Below the pieces are notes generated by a model that saw nothing but the letters and a program-made list of their open reading frames with translations, had not been told where the DNA came from and did not search any database. Position numbers and translations under genes: made by a program. A stretch of 64,000 bases of DNA from CAYUVH01 sp964448135 (lineage in GTDB: Bacteria > Verrucomicrobiota > Verrucomicrobiia > Limisphaerales > UBA8199): contig CAYUVH010000022.1 of NCBI GenBank assembly GCA_964448135.1, positions 124,001 through 188,000 on the forward strand, given 5' to 3'. Positions 7,689 through 18,100 of the stretch are shown here, piece after piece; the stretch's first letter is position 1, and every line of letters starts with the position of its first letter.

Positions 7689-10316
7689 ATGAAAACCTTC
7701 ACACGCTCCCTCACTTCGATCGCCCTGGCGGCCCTTGGCCTGGCCGTGCCGTCTGCGCGCGCGCAATGGAACCAGAACGCGGGCGTGGGACCCTACACCT
7801 ATACCGACCCGGCCAACTGGGTGGGCGGCCTCGTCAATAATTTCTTCACCAACCCCGCGCCCGCCACCGGCATCACCCTGCAGTTTACGAACGATTTGGT
7901 TTTGACCAACGGGTTGATCATGGGGTTCACGAACAACGGGAACCTGACCTTTCAGAGCGACAGCGCCACGCCGCGCACCCTCCATATCTCGCTGGGCAGC
8001 ATCCTGCGCACAAACCAGTCCGGTGGCGTGATTACGATCGGCACGACCAACAATCCGCTGATCCTCGATCTGTATAACTCCACGCGCACGATCGGGGGCG
8101 TGGGCAGTGGCAACCAATCTTTCGGCGATGCCACGATGAATGTGTACGCCAAGATCACCGACCTCGCCGGCGGCACCAATGGTGTGAACCTCGGCGTGGG
8201 CCGCGTCTATACCTTCCTGCTCAACAACAGCAATGACTTTGTGGGCCCTGTGAGTTTCGCGGGCTTGCGCGGCGGCGGCTTTACTTCGATCAAGAACATC
8301 GGCGCCGGCCCCAGCGCGATGGGCGCGCCCACTGATGTCACCAACGGAACGGTCAGCGTCGTGGATAATACAAGCTTCGGGCACGTGGATTATCTCGGCA
8401 GCGGCGACACCACCGACCGTCCCTTCATCTGGAACCTCACCGCCTCCCAGTATCTCTTCGAAAACGTCGGTTCCGGCAAGATCACCTTCACGGGTCCGTG
8501 GCTGATGCCGTATGCCGCGCTGCGCACTAATTTCTTCACGGTGGCCGCCTTCTCGAATCACGTCGAACTGGCCGGCTGGATTTACCAAACCAACAACACC
8601 CTCACGAACCTCGTCTTTAAGGCCGGCCCGAACACCAATCGCGTGATCCTCACCGGTACGAGTAATAATTTCGCCGGTTGCGAATTGACCAATGTCGTGC
8701 TGGCGTTCAACAACATCGCCGCGGCGAACGTTCCCTGTGCTCTGGGCACCAACGCCGCGGTGGTGCATCGCGGCAACGCTGTCGCCAGCGGCAGCGCAAA
8801 TGCCTCCGGCCACGGCGCCGACCTCCAATACTTCGGACCCACTACGACCTTCCCTCGCAGCCTGTGGCTCGCGGGCACCGGCTACAATTGGGGCATCGAA
8901 AACGCCGGGACGAACACGACCCTGACCTTCACGACGGATTTCGTCGCGGCTTCCACCGGCGGCGGCGCGACGGCGCGCAACATATGGCTGGACGTCAACG
9001 CCCTCACGGCCACCACAAATTTTGCGACGATGGAAATTCAGGGCGCGATTCCGGACGTCGGGCCGGGCATTATCACGAGCGTGCAGGTGGCCGCGCCAAC
9101 GGGTTACACGATCAACAACGGCGGCTTGGTGCGGTTGACGAATCCAACCAACAGCTTCTCCGGCGCTTTGCAGGTCCGTTACGCGCGCACGGCGCAGGCC
9201 CTCACCCTGGCGGACAGCGGCACGGCTTGCTCCATTGGTATGGCCGGTGGCACCTATCCCGTAGGCCTTACCGCCATCAATATCGGCTCCACCGATTCGC
9301 AGCGCGGCGGCACCCTGACTTACATCGGTACCACGGATGCCTCGTGTAATCGCCAGATCAGCATCCTGGGCAGTGTCGGCGGCGCGTCGGGCGGCACCTT
9401 CAACAACAACAGCCCGAACAACAGCAAGGTCCACTATTCGGACACCGGTTCGTTGACGTTTAACTCCACCATGAGCAATTGCGTGGTGATCCTCGGTGGC
9501 ACGGCGGTGGCGACGAACATTTTCGATCCGAGCATCCCGCAGACGACCCTTGGCAACGCCAGCCTGCTGGTAAATGGTTCGGCCTGGCAGTTGACCGCCT
9601 CTCACTTCTATGGTGGCACGACCATCGTCACCAACGGCACCCTTTTGGTTGAAGGCACGATCAACTCCACCTCGGATACAATGGTGCAGCGCAACGGCGT
9701 CCTCGGCGGCAACGGCACGCTCAACAATAACCTGATTGTGCTGACAAACGGCACAGTGGCACCGGGTGACTCGATCGGCACGCTGACAGTTGTCGGCAAT
9801 CTTACGAACAGCGGCACGCTCCGCATGGAAGTGAAAGCCTCGGACGGCACGCACGATTTGATCACGGGTGTGAGCACTCTGGTGTACGGCGGCACCCTGG
9901 CGGTGTCCAACCTGGGCGGCACCTACACCAATGGCGCGTCCTTCCAGCTCTTTTCCGCGACCGCTTATCAGGGATCGTTCGCGGCGATCTCGCCGGCGAC
10001 CCCGGGCACCGGTCTCGCGTGGGACACTTCGACGCTGGCCACGGACGGCAAGTTGCGCATCACCGTCGGGGCAAGCACACCGCCGACGATTGGCGGCATC
10101 AGCGCGTCCAGCGGCAGTGTGGTGCTCACCGGCACCAATAACACGGGCACCGGCGGCGGCACGTTCTATGTCCGGTCCACCACCAACATTTCCGTGCCCC
10201 TCGTGAATTGGAAATTCGTCTCGACCAACGTGTTTGGCGGCAGCGGCGGTTTCAGCGTCACCAACGCCATGACACCGGGCGCCACCTCCGAATACTATCT
10301 GCTCCAGTTGCCTTGA
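7689..10316 (+). CDS. Secreted autotransporter-associated beta-strand repeat protein 1
   Basis: The 875-residue product has a signal peptide (MKTFTRSLTSIALAALGLAV, cleaved after ARA) and a long Gly/Thr/Asn-rich beta-helix. Units near the C-terminus match the autotransporter-associated repeat (GGTTIVTNGTLLVEGTI, then LGGNGTLNNNLIV and GTVAPGDSIGTLTV). A final domain ends in SEYYLLQLP. There is no C-terminal beta-barrel, so it is not a self-transporting autotransporter; it is probably exported and surface-bound or released by another route. It is followed after 20 bp by a pseudopilin-like gene. Function is unknown; adhesion or extracellular matrix is possible. Confidence 0.85.
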   Translation: MKTFTRSLTSIALAALGLAVPSARAQWNQNAGVGPYTYTDPANWVGGLVNNFFTNPAPATGITLQFTNDLVLTNGLIMGFTNNGNLTFQSDSATPRTLHISLGSILRTNQSGGVITIGTTNNPLILDLYNSTRTIGGVGSGNQSFGDATMNVYAKITDLAGGTNGVNLGVGRVYTFLLNNSNDFVGPVSFAGLRGGGFTSIKNIGAGPSAMGAPTDVTNGTVSVVDNTSFGHVDYLGSGDTTDRPFIWNLTASQYLFENVGSGKITFTGPWLMPYAALRTNFFTVAAFSNHVELAGWIYQTNNTLTNLVFKAGPNTNRVILTGTSNNFAGCELTNVVLAFNNIAAANVPCALGTNAAVVHRGNAVASGSANASGHGADLQYFGPTTTFPRSLWLAGTGYNWGIENAGTNTTLTFTTDFVAASTGGGATARNIWLDVNALTATTNFATMEIQGAIPDVGPGIITSVQVAAPTGYTINNGGLVRLTNPTNSFSGALQVRYARTAQALTLADSGTACSIGMAGGTYPVGLTAINIGSTDSQRGGTLTYIGTTDASCNRQISILGSVGGASGGTFNNNSPNNSKVHYSDTGSLTFNSTMSNCVVILGGTAVATNIFDPSIPQTTLGNASLLVNGSAWQLTASHFYGGTTIVTNGTLLVEGTINSTSDTMVQRNGVLGGNGTLNNNLIVLTNGTVAPGDSIGTLTVVGNLTNSGTLRMEVKASDGTHDLITGVSTLVYGGTLAVSNLGGTYTNGASFQLFSATAYQGSFAAISPATPGTGLAWDTSTLATDGKLRITVGASTPPTIGGISASSGSVVLTGTNNTGTGGGTFYVRSTTNISVPLVNWKFVSTNVFGGSGGFSVTNAMTPGATSEYYLLQLP

Positions 10317-10336
10317 TGGGCCGGCGCGCTTAATTT

Positions 10337-11137
10337 GTGAAACTGTTAATGGGTAAATATTTGTTCGATCAGGCGGTCCCCGCCTCCGTCCGCGCACGGC
10401 ACCGCCGCGGCTTCACCCTTATCGAGTTGCTGGTGGTTATCGCGATCATTGCCATCCTCGCGGCCATGCTGCTCCCGGCGCTGGCCAAGGCCAAAAGCCG
10501 CGCCAAAACCACCCAGTGCGTCAATCAGCTCAAGCAAATCATGCTCGGCGCGCGCCTCTATGCCGACGACAATCTGGACAAGCTCCTGCCGTATGGAGTG
10601 GGCGGAGTGCTCCTGGGGCCGATGGCGCAGTCGGTCAACACTTCGAACGACCGGGGCTGGTGCGATACGTTGCTGGTCCTGAAGTACCTCAGTGGGACGA
10701 ATATTTTCCACTGTTCGCTCAACGCGCCCAATAACATCGCCAACTACGGCATCAACTTGAATCTGTCGGCCACACGCGGTTCGAGCGATGATCCCAACCT
10801 GCCCGTCAAGGGTCCGTTCTATAAGACCACGGATTTTCCCCACCCGACCGAGACGGTCTATTTCGCGGATAACGCCTACATCACCAATCCTACCCAGACC
10901 GATGCCGATCAATGGATCGCCAATCCCACCTCGGGCTGGTGGCATTTTCGGACGGCATACAACAACGACGACAGCGCCAACGCCCTTTACCAGAGTGAAC
11001 CGACGCGCGTCTACAACCGCCACAACGGCCGCGCGAACATCGGTTTCTTCGACTATCATTGCGATTCGATGAAGGCCAGCAAGATTGGCGAAGACAAGCA
11101 CGCCCAGGATCCGCTCAATTGGTGCGACGCCTATTGA
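10337..11137 (+). CDS. Prepilin-type cleavage/methylation protein (pseudopilin-like)
   Basis: The N-terminus carries a type IV prepilin leader, RRG^FTLIELLVVIAIIAIL, with Glu at position 5 of the mature protein and a hydrophobic helix, then QCVNQLKQIMLGARLYADDN, typical of the large Planctomycetes/Verrucomicrobia family of pseudopilin-like secreted proteins. The C-terminal RHNGRANIGFFDYHCDSM is a variant of the H-X9-DG ending of that family. Processing would need a PilD-type peptidase, which is not in this window. The start is GTG 10337 or ATG 10349; neither has a clear ribosome-binding site. Such proteins often sit beside autotransporter-repeat genes, as here; their substrate is not known. 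Confidence 0.9.
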   Translation: MKLLMGKYLFDQAVPASVRARHRRGFTLIELLVVIAIIAILAAMLLPALAKAKSRAKTTQCVNQLKQIMLGARLYADDNLDKLLPYGVGGVLLGPMAQSVNTSNDRGWCDTLLVLKYLSGTNIFHCSLNAPNNIANYGINLNLSATRGSSDDPNLPVKGPFYKTTDFPHPTETVYFADNAYITNPTQTDADQWIANPTSGWWHFRTAYNNDDSANALYQSEPTRVYNRHNGRANIGFFDYHCDSMKASKIGEDKHAQDPLNWCDAY

Positions 11138-11223
11138 AGAGTCCAGTCGAGGAGCGCCCGTCTCCGAACGGGCGCGTTACCGTGAGGCTTTCGCAACCCG
11201 CCCGTTCGGCGCCCGCCACTTTC

Positions 11224-14200
11224 ATGGCAGGCGACGAGTTAACGAGTCTCATTATTTCCGACAATCCCGCGGAGTCGAATTCCCCATGCGGTGACTCAAA
11301 CTTAAACCGAGGGAATGCTCTCCCTCTCCCTTTGGGAGAGGGCAGGGGTGAGGGGGGCCTTTGGTCCCACTGCCGCGCATGGACTTCTGTTGGAATCCTT
11401 TTCCTCCTCGTCTCCCTTTTCTCCGCCCGCGCCCAACTCGATCTCGAAACTTCCGTTCCCGCAAATTGGTCCGCCGCCTCCGGCTCCCTGGCGATTTCCA
11501 GCAACCACTACAAGCTGGGCAGCCAGTCTTTGCAGTGGAATTGGCTCACCAATGACATTCTGACGGTGACCAATCCCGGGATCGCTGCCGCCGACGTCAC
11601 GGATTTTTACAAACACACCTGCGATTTCTGGGTGCATAACCCGACCAACCGTCCGGGTCAGAAGCTGCAAATCCAGTTTCTCGATTCCGGGGGGACGGCG
11701 CAGTATTACTTCGATTTCTATCTCGATTACGCCGGCTGGCGGCACGCGGTGCGCAGCTTCAAATATGACATGAAGGGTCCCAAATCGAGCGCTACCTTTA
11801 ATCGCGTTCGCATTCTCGCCCCCACCAACGGGCCGGCGGGACAATTCTTTTTCGACGACGTGACCTGGGTCGGTCCGCGGTTCACGCGCGAGCAGGATCT
11901 GCCGAACCCGGACATCCTCGGCTATCTTTCCGACTCGAATTATTTCCGCGCGTACTACCTTGCTCCGGACATCCCGGCCGCGGCTCCCACCCCCACCGAA
12001 CTGGCCGACCTGGCCGCGTTGCGTGCCCGCTGGCTCGGCACCAATGCGGGTTCGACTCCGTCCGCGAGTGCGCTGAACACGGCCTACATCGCGTGGACCA
12101 ATCTGAGCATTGTCACCAATGGCAGCGACATCAAAGGCCAGGTGCTGTCGCAGGATACTTCCGCTTACGAAAGCTGGGTGCTCACGTTGGGCCAGGATGT
12201 TTATTGGCGCACGAACGCGGACAGCGTGAATAAAATGAACCTGCTGCTGCGAAACTGGTTCGATCAGGGCTGGGACTACGGCAGCGGCGAAGCGCAGGCC
12301 GGCGGCTCGCAGGGCTACGATTTTCGCAACACCCCGCGCGGGTTTATTCTCGGTTACAAGGGATATGATGCCGCGCTGAAACAGCATGTGTGGCAAATGC
12401 TGCATTGGATGTATCGCATGGGCAGGTATTGGGAGACGAACAATCTTCCCGGCGGCGATACCGACGACATCTATCTCAACATCCGTCAGGAGCTCGGCGC
12501 CATTCTCTTCCTCACGCCCGACGACACCACCGCCGTGCAGTATCTCAAAGGCTTCAAGCGCTACGTCGAACGTTTCATGCTGCCGGCAAACGGCACCGAC
12601 GGCGGCGTGAAGCTGGACGGCACCGGTTTTCATCACGACGCGCACTACAACGCCTATATGTATGCGTGGCGTGAGCTTTCCGATGTGCTGTACCTGGCGC
12701 GCAGCACCGGTTTTGAAGTGAATTCGAACGCCTATCTCAATCTGCGCAACGGATTTTTTGCCATGCTCCGGATGTCCAATCAGGATTCCGGCACGACCTC
12801 CCCGGGTTATACCGCCAACTCGCTCTGCGGCCGGCACCCGTTCACCGCCTCCCTCACGATGGATTACAACACCCTGAGGCGGCTCGGCGAATGGGGCGGT
12901 GGTGTCCTCGGCGGTCAACCCGCCGATCCCGTCGTGGCCCAAGCCTACAACCGGCTCTTTGGCACGAGCCAGCCTTATGCGTTGTTCACGCCCTACGGCT
13001 CGGAACCCAATCCCACCGGCTTCTACCAATACAACTACAGCCCGGTGTCCATCTACCGTCAGACCAATTGGGTGGCGACGATGCACGGCATGAACAACGT
13101 CTTTTGGGGCTCCGAAATCTACGCCACGGAAAATCGTTACGGCCGTTACCAAAGCTACGGCGCGCTCGAAATCCTTTATCCCGGCGGCATCGGCGCGAGC
13201 GGCTTCAGCCTCACGGGGTGGGATTGGAATCATCCACCCGGAGCCACGACCATTGTGCTGCCCTTCGCGACGCTGGAAGCCGAGGTGGACACCGAGCACG
13301 TCGAGTCCGCGCTCAATTTCTCCGGCGGCCTTTCCTTCCAGAGACAAAGCGGCCTGAGCGCCTGCAATTTTCAGGAAGCCGCCGCCGGCGCCAATCACAA
13401 CCCCACGTTTGCCTGGCGCAAATCCTGGTTCTGCTTCAGCAATCTCGTTGTCTGCCTCGGTTCCAACCTCACCAATAACGATGCCGTTAATCCCACCATC
13501 ACCACGCTTTTCCAGGGCCTGATGACCAATACTTCCGTCGCCACCGTGCTCAACGGAGCCCCCGTCACCGCGTTCCCGCACAACAGCACCAACGGCGGCG
13601 CTGCCCCGTGCTGGCTGCGCGATGCGGTGGGCACGGGGTATTACATTCGTCCCGGTTCGAATGTCCGCCTCACGCGCGCTGCGCAAACCTGCCCCGATCA
13701 AACCGCTTCCGGCGCGACCACCACCACCAACTACGCCGTCGCCTGGCTCGATCACGGCGTCGCACCCGCCGGCGTTGGCTACGAATACGTCGTTTTTCCT
13801 TCCACCACCACCAACCTGCTTGCGCAGGTCGCCATCGCTTACACCAACTCCGCCACGACGCCTTACGAAGTGTTGCAGCAAAATTCCACCGCTCACGTTG
13901 TTCGTTGGAAAGCCGATAACAAAATCGGCTACGCCCTCTTCGCCACCAACGCCCTCGCCGCCGCCGTGTCGAACGCCGGCCCGCTCCGCACGGTTTCGCG
14001 TCCCTGTCTCGCGATGAGCCAGGCCGATACCAACGGCAATCTCTGGCTCACCATCGTGGACCCTGACCTCCACCTGACCAACAATGTCAGTGCCCTCACG
14101 AATCTCAGCGTCACTCTATCGGGTCATTGGTGGATCAGCGCCGTTGCCTCCAATGGCATCGTTACCGCCACCACTCCCACCAATACCATCCTTCGCGTCC

Positions 14201-14763
14201 AAACCGTTCACGGCCTGCCTGTCGAAATGCTCCTGCGCACGAACACGGCGCCAACGTTTTCTTCGATTGGCAACCAGACCATTCCACGCAATGGCACCAC
14301 AGGGCCGCTGGCCTTTACCGTTTCGGACGACGCCACGCCCGCCAACTTGCTCACGCTGGCCTCCGCCTCTTCCAATACCAATCTCGTCCTGACTAACTCC
14401 ATTACCTTCGGCGGCTCCAGTTCCAACCGTACCGTGACGGTCGCTCCGAGAACCAATGCCATCGGCTCCGCCGTGATCACCCTCGCTGCCAGTGATGGTT
14501 CGGACAGTTCATCGACCACTTTCAATCTTATGGTTTTCGATCCCAACGCGGTGATCCTGACAGCCGTCGCCTCCCCCGGGGGCCTGACCATTTCCTGGCC
14601 GGGCGACATCGGCCAGTGGAACCTGTATCAGGCGACCAACCTGGTTCCGCCGGTCGTCTGGCTCCCGGTGGCTGCCAGTCCCGTACTCTCCAACCAGCAA
14701 TGGCAGGTGGTTGTGGATACACTGGCGGGCGTTGCCCGGTTCTTCCGGCTCCAATTGCCGTAA
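11224..14763 (+). CDS. Polysaccharide lyase family 8 (chondroitinase/hyaluronate lyase-like), secreted
   Basis: The protein has an N-terminal lyase beta-sandwich (SLQWNWLTNDILTVTNPGI), an alpha/alpha catalytic domain, the PL8 super-sandwich and an extra C-terminal Ig/cadherin-like part ending in ARFFRLQLP. Likely catalytic residues are His470/His471 with Tyr478 or Tyr480 in the GFHHDAHYNAYMY segment, Arg537 in GRHPF and Glu636 in ENRYGRYQSYG, matching the His-Tyr-Arg-Glu set of chondroitin lyases. It should cleave uronic-acid-containing glycosaminoglycan-type chains by beta-elimination. The start is uncertain: a signal peptide (GILFLLVSLFSARA) is preceded by about 52 residues, some encoded by an intergenic-type repeat. 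ATG 11224 is the nearest in-frame ATG, and the TTG at 11331 within the repeat is an alternative. Confidence 0.88.
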   Translation: MAGDELTSLIISDNPAESNSPCGDSNLNRGNALPLPLGEGRGEGGLWSHCRAWTSVGILFLLVSLFSARAQLDLETSVPANWSAASGSLAISSNHYKLGSQSLQWNWLTNDILTVTNPGIAAADVTDFYKHTCDFWVHNPTNRPGQKLQIQFLDSGGTAQYYFDFYLDYAGWRHAVRSFKYDMKGPKSSATFNRVRILAPTNGPAGQFFFDDVTWVGPRFTREQDLPNPDILGYLSDSNYFRAYYLAPDIPAAAPTPTELADLAALRARWLGTNAGSTPSASALNTAYIAWTNLSIVTNGSDIKGQVLSQDTSAYESWVLTLGQDVYWRTNADSVNKMNLLLRNWFDQGWDYGSGEAQAGGSQGYDFRNTPRGFILGYKGYDAALKQHVWQMLHWMYRMGRYWETNNLPGGDTDDIYLNIRQELGAILFLTPDDTTAVQYLKGFKRYVERFMLPANGTDGGVKLDGTGFHHDAHYNAYMYAWRELSDVLYLARSTGFEVNSNAYLNLRNGFFAMLRMSNQDSGTTSPGYTANSLCGRHPFTASLTMDYNTLRRLGEWGGGVLGGQPADPVVAQAYNRLFGTSQPYALFTPYGSEPNPTGFYQYNYSPVSIYRQTNWVATMHGMNNVFWGSEIYATENRYGRYQSYGALEILYPGGIGASGFSLTGWDWNHPPGATTIVLPFATLEAEVDTEHVESALNFSGGLSFQRQSGLSACNFQEAAAGANHNPTFAWRKSWFCFSNLVVCLGSNLTNNDAVNPTITTLFQGLMTNTSVATVLNGAPVTAFPHNSTNGGAAPCWLRDAVGTGYYIRPGSNVRLTRAAQTCPDQTASGATTTTNYAVAWLDHGVAPAGVGYEYVVFPSTTTNLLAQVAIAYTNSATTPYEVLQQNSTAHVVRWKADNKIGYALFATNALAAAVSNAGPLRTVSRPCLAMSQADTNGNLWLTIVDPDLHLTNNVSALTNLSVTLSGHWWISAVASNGIVTATTPTNTILRVQTVHGLPVEMLLRTNTAPTFSSIGNQTIPRNGTTGPLAFTVSDDATPANLLTLASASSNTNLVLTNSITFGGSSSNRTVTVAPRTNAIGSAVITLAASDGSDSSSTTFNLMVFDPNAVILTAVASPGGLTISWPGDIGQWNLYQATNLVPPVVWLPVAASPVLSNQQWQVVVDTLAGVARFFRLQLP
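11318..11357. repeat. Class C hairpin repeat (CCCTCTCCC...GGGAGAGGG)
   Basis: CTCCCTCTCCC and GGGAGAGGG form a hairpin followed by CAGGGGTGAGGG. A second copy with the same layout lies at 62176-62215. Translated, it gives LPLPLGEGRGEGG, a peptide that appears wherever such an intergenic repeat is mistaken for coding sequence. It lies directly in front of the signal peptide of the PL8 lyase. Confidence 0.7.
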
Positions 14764-15161
14764 TGGATGTGCAACCGGATATGAGCAGGGGTGCAGGGGT
14801 ATATATCTGGAAAACCGGTAACACCGGTAACACCGGTAACAAACCGCATAAACATTGGGTGAAATGAAGGTGGATCGGGGTAACAGGGGCGGTAACGCCG
14901 GTAACCGGAATATCGAGCGAGATAGTCAAGAATGATGAGAAGGCGGAGCGATGAGATCCAGTGTCGCGGTGTGGGATATTTCCGCAGAGTAAACCCCACT
15001 GGCTGGTTACCACATCTTTGGGGGGATGACGGTGGGACGGTTTTTGACTATCATTGCACGCAGACTCCGACTTGCCGGGAATTGGTGTTCCCGGCTGCGG
15101 ACACCCTCGCTGCCGTGCTGGTAATTAGGTCCGCAATTCGAAGCAACTCTTAGGCAACCAA
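14764..15161. other. Intergenic region with ACCGGTAAC repeats
   Basis: This 398-bp stretch between the PL8 lyase and the second autotransporter-repeat protein holds the tandem repeats at 14814-14907. Its second half should contain the promoter of the gene at 15162. I see no convincing small gene; the short frames here translate the repeats (NTGNTGN or VTGVTG) or are not supported by a start signal. Confidence 0.6.
14814..14907. repeat. Tandem ACCGGTAAC repeats
   Basis: The 9-mer ACCGGTAAC occurs three times head to tail at 14814-14840, and a diverged group (GGTAACGCCGGTAACCGG) lies at 14890-14907. ACCGGT is palindromic, so the array could form small cruciforms. There is no spacer structure, so it is not a CRISPR array. 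Confidence 0.75.
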
Positions 15162-18100
15162 ATGAAAACCAAACTCCGCGCCCTGGCCACGGTCATCACC
15201 CTCCTCGCGGCCGTGGCGCCCGCGGCGACTGATACCTGGGTAGGCGGCACCGGCAACAATTTCAGCACCACCGCAAACTGGACCTATTCCTCCGGCTCGG
15301 GACCGGTGGCGACCGGTGATTCGGTCGTCTTTGGCGGCGCGGGATCAACCACGCCGAACAACGACAACACCGGATTCACCTACGGCGTAATCGGTTTTGC
15401 CGGAACCACTGCTTACACGGTGGGGGGCAACGCATTCACCCTGGCGAGCGGAGGCAGCATCACCAACGGCGGCGCGGTTTTCCAAACCATCAATAACAAC
15501 ATTTCGCTGACCGGTTCGGGTGCCACGATTACTCCGAGCGTCGCCAGCGCCAACTGCGGCATTGCCCTGGGCGGCAACATCGGGGGAGCGGCAAATCTCA
15601 CCAAGGGCGGCGGCAGCGGCAGCGTGTTGGTATTGTCAGGCCTGAACAATTTCAGCGGCGTGCTCACTTTCAATTCCGGCACCGTGTTCTTCACCACGCC
15701 GCCCAGCGTTTCGGGGGGCAACCTGGGCAACCCCTCCGGCATTACTTTCGGTGGCAGCAGCACCACGACCCTGCAACTCACCAACACCTCCAGTTCGGTC
15801 ACCATTGCCTCGCCCACCATCACCACGGCCAACGCCAGTTCAACGGCGCTCTTCAAGAACGGCGCCGCCGCCGGCACCACCTTGGAAATCGCCGCCAAAA
15901 TCACCGGCGCCGGAAACTGCAAGCAAAACACGCCCACCACCACGGGGGCGGTCGTACGCTTCAGCAATGACACCAGCGATTACACCGGCACCTTTTCCAT
16001 CGCGGCCGGCACGACGGAATTCAGTTCCGTTGCCGCCGGCGGCACCGCCAGTTCGCTCGGGGCAGCGGCCTCGGCTTACATCATTGCCAATAGCTCCTCG
16101 GCTGCGACTTTTCGTTACATCGGCTCCGGCACGACCGGCACCGGCCGGGCCATCGACTGGCAGGCCACCACCGGCGGTCTGACCATCGACAATACCAACT
16201 CCACCGGCTCGGTCTCCTTCACCAACACCAGCACGGTCTTGCGCTCCGCCAGCGGCAACGCCGCCCTGACCCTCTCGAGTTCCACCACCACCAACACGTT
16301 TGGCCAGACTATCAATGATGGCGCGGCCAGCGGAACCACTTCCGTAGTCAAAGCTGGCGCTGGCGGCTGGACTTTGACCGCTTCCAATTACTACAGCGGT
16401 GGCACGACCCTTAACGCGGGAACGCTTAACATCGCGAACGCCAACGCCCTCGGCACCGGCGCGTTCACGGTCGGCGGAAATGGCACGTTTGACAACACGA
16501 CCGGAACGGCTCTGACGATCGCGAACGCTTTCACCTGCAGTGGCGGCAGCCCCATTTTCGTGGGTAGCACAAATCTCACCATCAATGGCGTGGCCACCAT
16601 CAGCGGCGCGAACCGCACCATCACGGTCAACGCCAATACCCTAACCCTCGCCAACGCGGTCGGCGATGCCGCCGGCGCCCGCTCGCTCACCAAAGCCGGC
16701 AACGGCATCCTCACCCTCGGCGGCAGCAGCGCCAGCACTTACACTGGCGGCACCATCGTGAGCGCGGGCACGCTGAAAATCAGCGGCAGCGGCACGCTCG
16801 GCGCATCCAGCAGCCCGGTGACCGTCAGCGGTGGGGCACTCGATTTGGGGGGCACGACCCAAACCCAGGGGGGCGTGACCAATTCGGGCGCGGCCATCGT
16901 CCAGAACGGCACGATCAGCGGCTCAATCTTCAACGGCACCCTCTCGTCCGGCACCGCGGTCATCAACGCCACTCTCGCCGGCAGCGGTACCCCGCTCACG
17001 TTAACGGGTGCGGGCAACCTCGCGCTGCTTGGAGCCAACACCTACAGCGGCGGCACGACCATCGGTTCCGCGGGCTTCCTCGTAGTGAGCAATGACAGTG
17101 GTCTCGGCAGTTCCAGTGCCGGTTTAACCTTCTCCGCCAGCGGTGTTCTCGCGGCTACCAATAATGCCTCTGCGATCAACAACACGGTCACCATCAGTTC
17201 GGCGCGCACCATCACGGTCAATGGCGGCGTGACCGCGAATTTCCAGGCGCCCGACACGAATAACCTGGTCATTGCGGCCAAGATCACGGGGAGCGGGGCG
17301 GTGCAGCGGCGCAGTTCCAGCTTCGCGCTCGGCAACGTGCGTTTCAGCAACGACGCGAATGATTATTCCGGTGATTTCACCGCGGGCTTCGGCAATACCG
17401 AATTCACGTCGGTCGCCGACCAGGGCACGGCCAGTTCGCTTGGCGTTGGCGCCGTCGGCACCGGGGGTGCCATCACGCTCGGCAACGCCAATTCTTCCGG
17501 CACGTTGCGCTATGTCGGCTCCGGCAACAGCGTCACCCATCGGCCCCTCAACTGGACCGCCACGACTGCCAGCGGTTACACCCTTGATTCCAGCGGCGCG
17601 GGGACGATCCAATTCCTGAACCAAGCCGTCATGCGCTCCGGGAGCGGCGGCGCGACCGCGCTCATCCTGCGCGGCTCCAACACCGGCGCAAACACGCTGG
17701 CTGGCTCGGTGAATGATCTCAGCGGCGTGACGGGCTTTACCAAGAGCGACAGCGGCACGTGGATTGTCGCCGGCACGAACACCTTCACCGGCAACGTGAC
17801 GCTCAACGGCGGAGTGCTTCAGGTCAGCGCCGCGGAAAATCCCGGCATCAGCGGCCCGTTGGGCAAGGGCGGCACCATTTCGTTCCTCGGCGGCTTTCTG
17901 CAATCTTCCGCCGCCAATGCGGTCGATTATTCCAGCCGCTTCGCCACCAATGCCGGCCAAACCTGGCGCATTGATTGCAACGGGCAGAACGTGACCTTTG
18001 CCACCGCGCTGACCAACAGCGGCGGCTCGCTGATCGCCAGCAATTCGACCAGTGGCGGACGTCTCACCCTGAGCGCGGCGAACACCTACTCCGGCAGCAC

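Noticed and set aside
7512..10397. Long open frame (961 codons) antisense to the autotransporter-repeat gene
   Set aside because: It is low-complexity and Arg/Gly-rich with no domain, while the sense frame has a signal peptide and known repeats.
11318..11357. LPLPLGEGRGEGG as a real peptide segment of the PL8 protein
   Set aside because: The same DNA layout occurs at 62176-62215 outside any gene, so it is a repeat that happens to be open.
11302..14073. Long open frame (923 codons) antisense to the PL8 lyase
   Set aside because: The sense frame has all PL8 catalytic residues; the antisense product has no recognisable feature.
14814..14907. CRISPR-like array
   Set aside because: The repeats are 9 bases long with no spacers.
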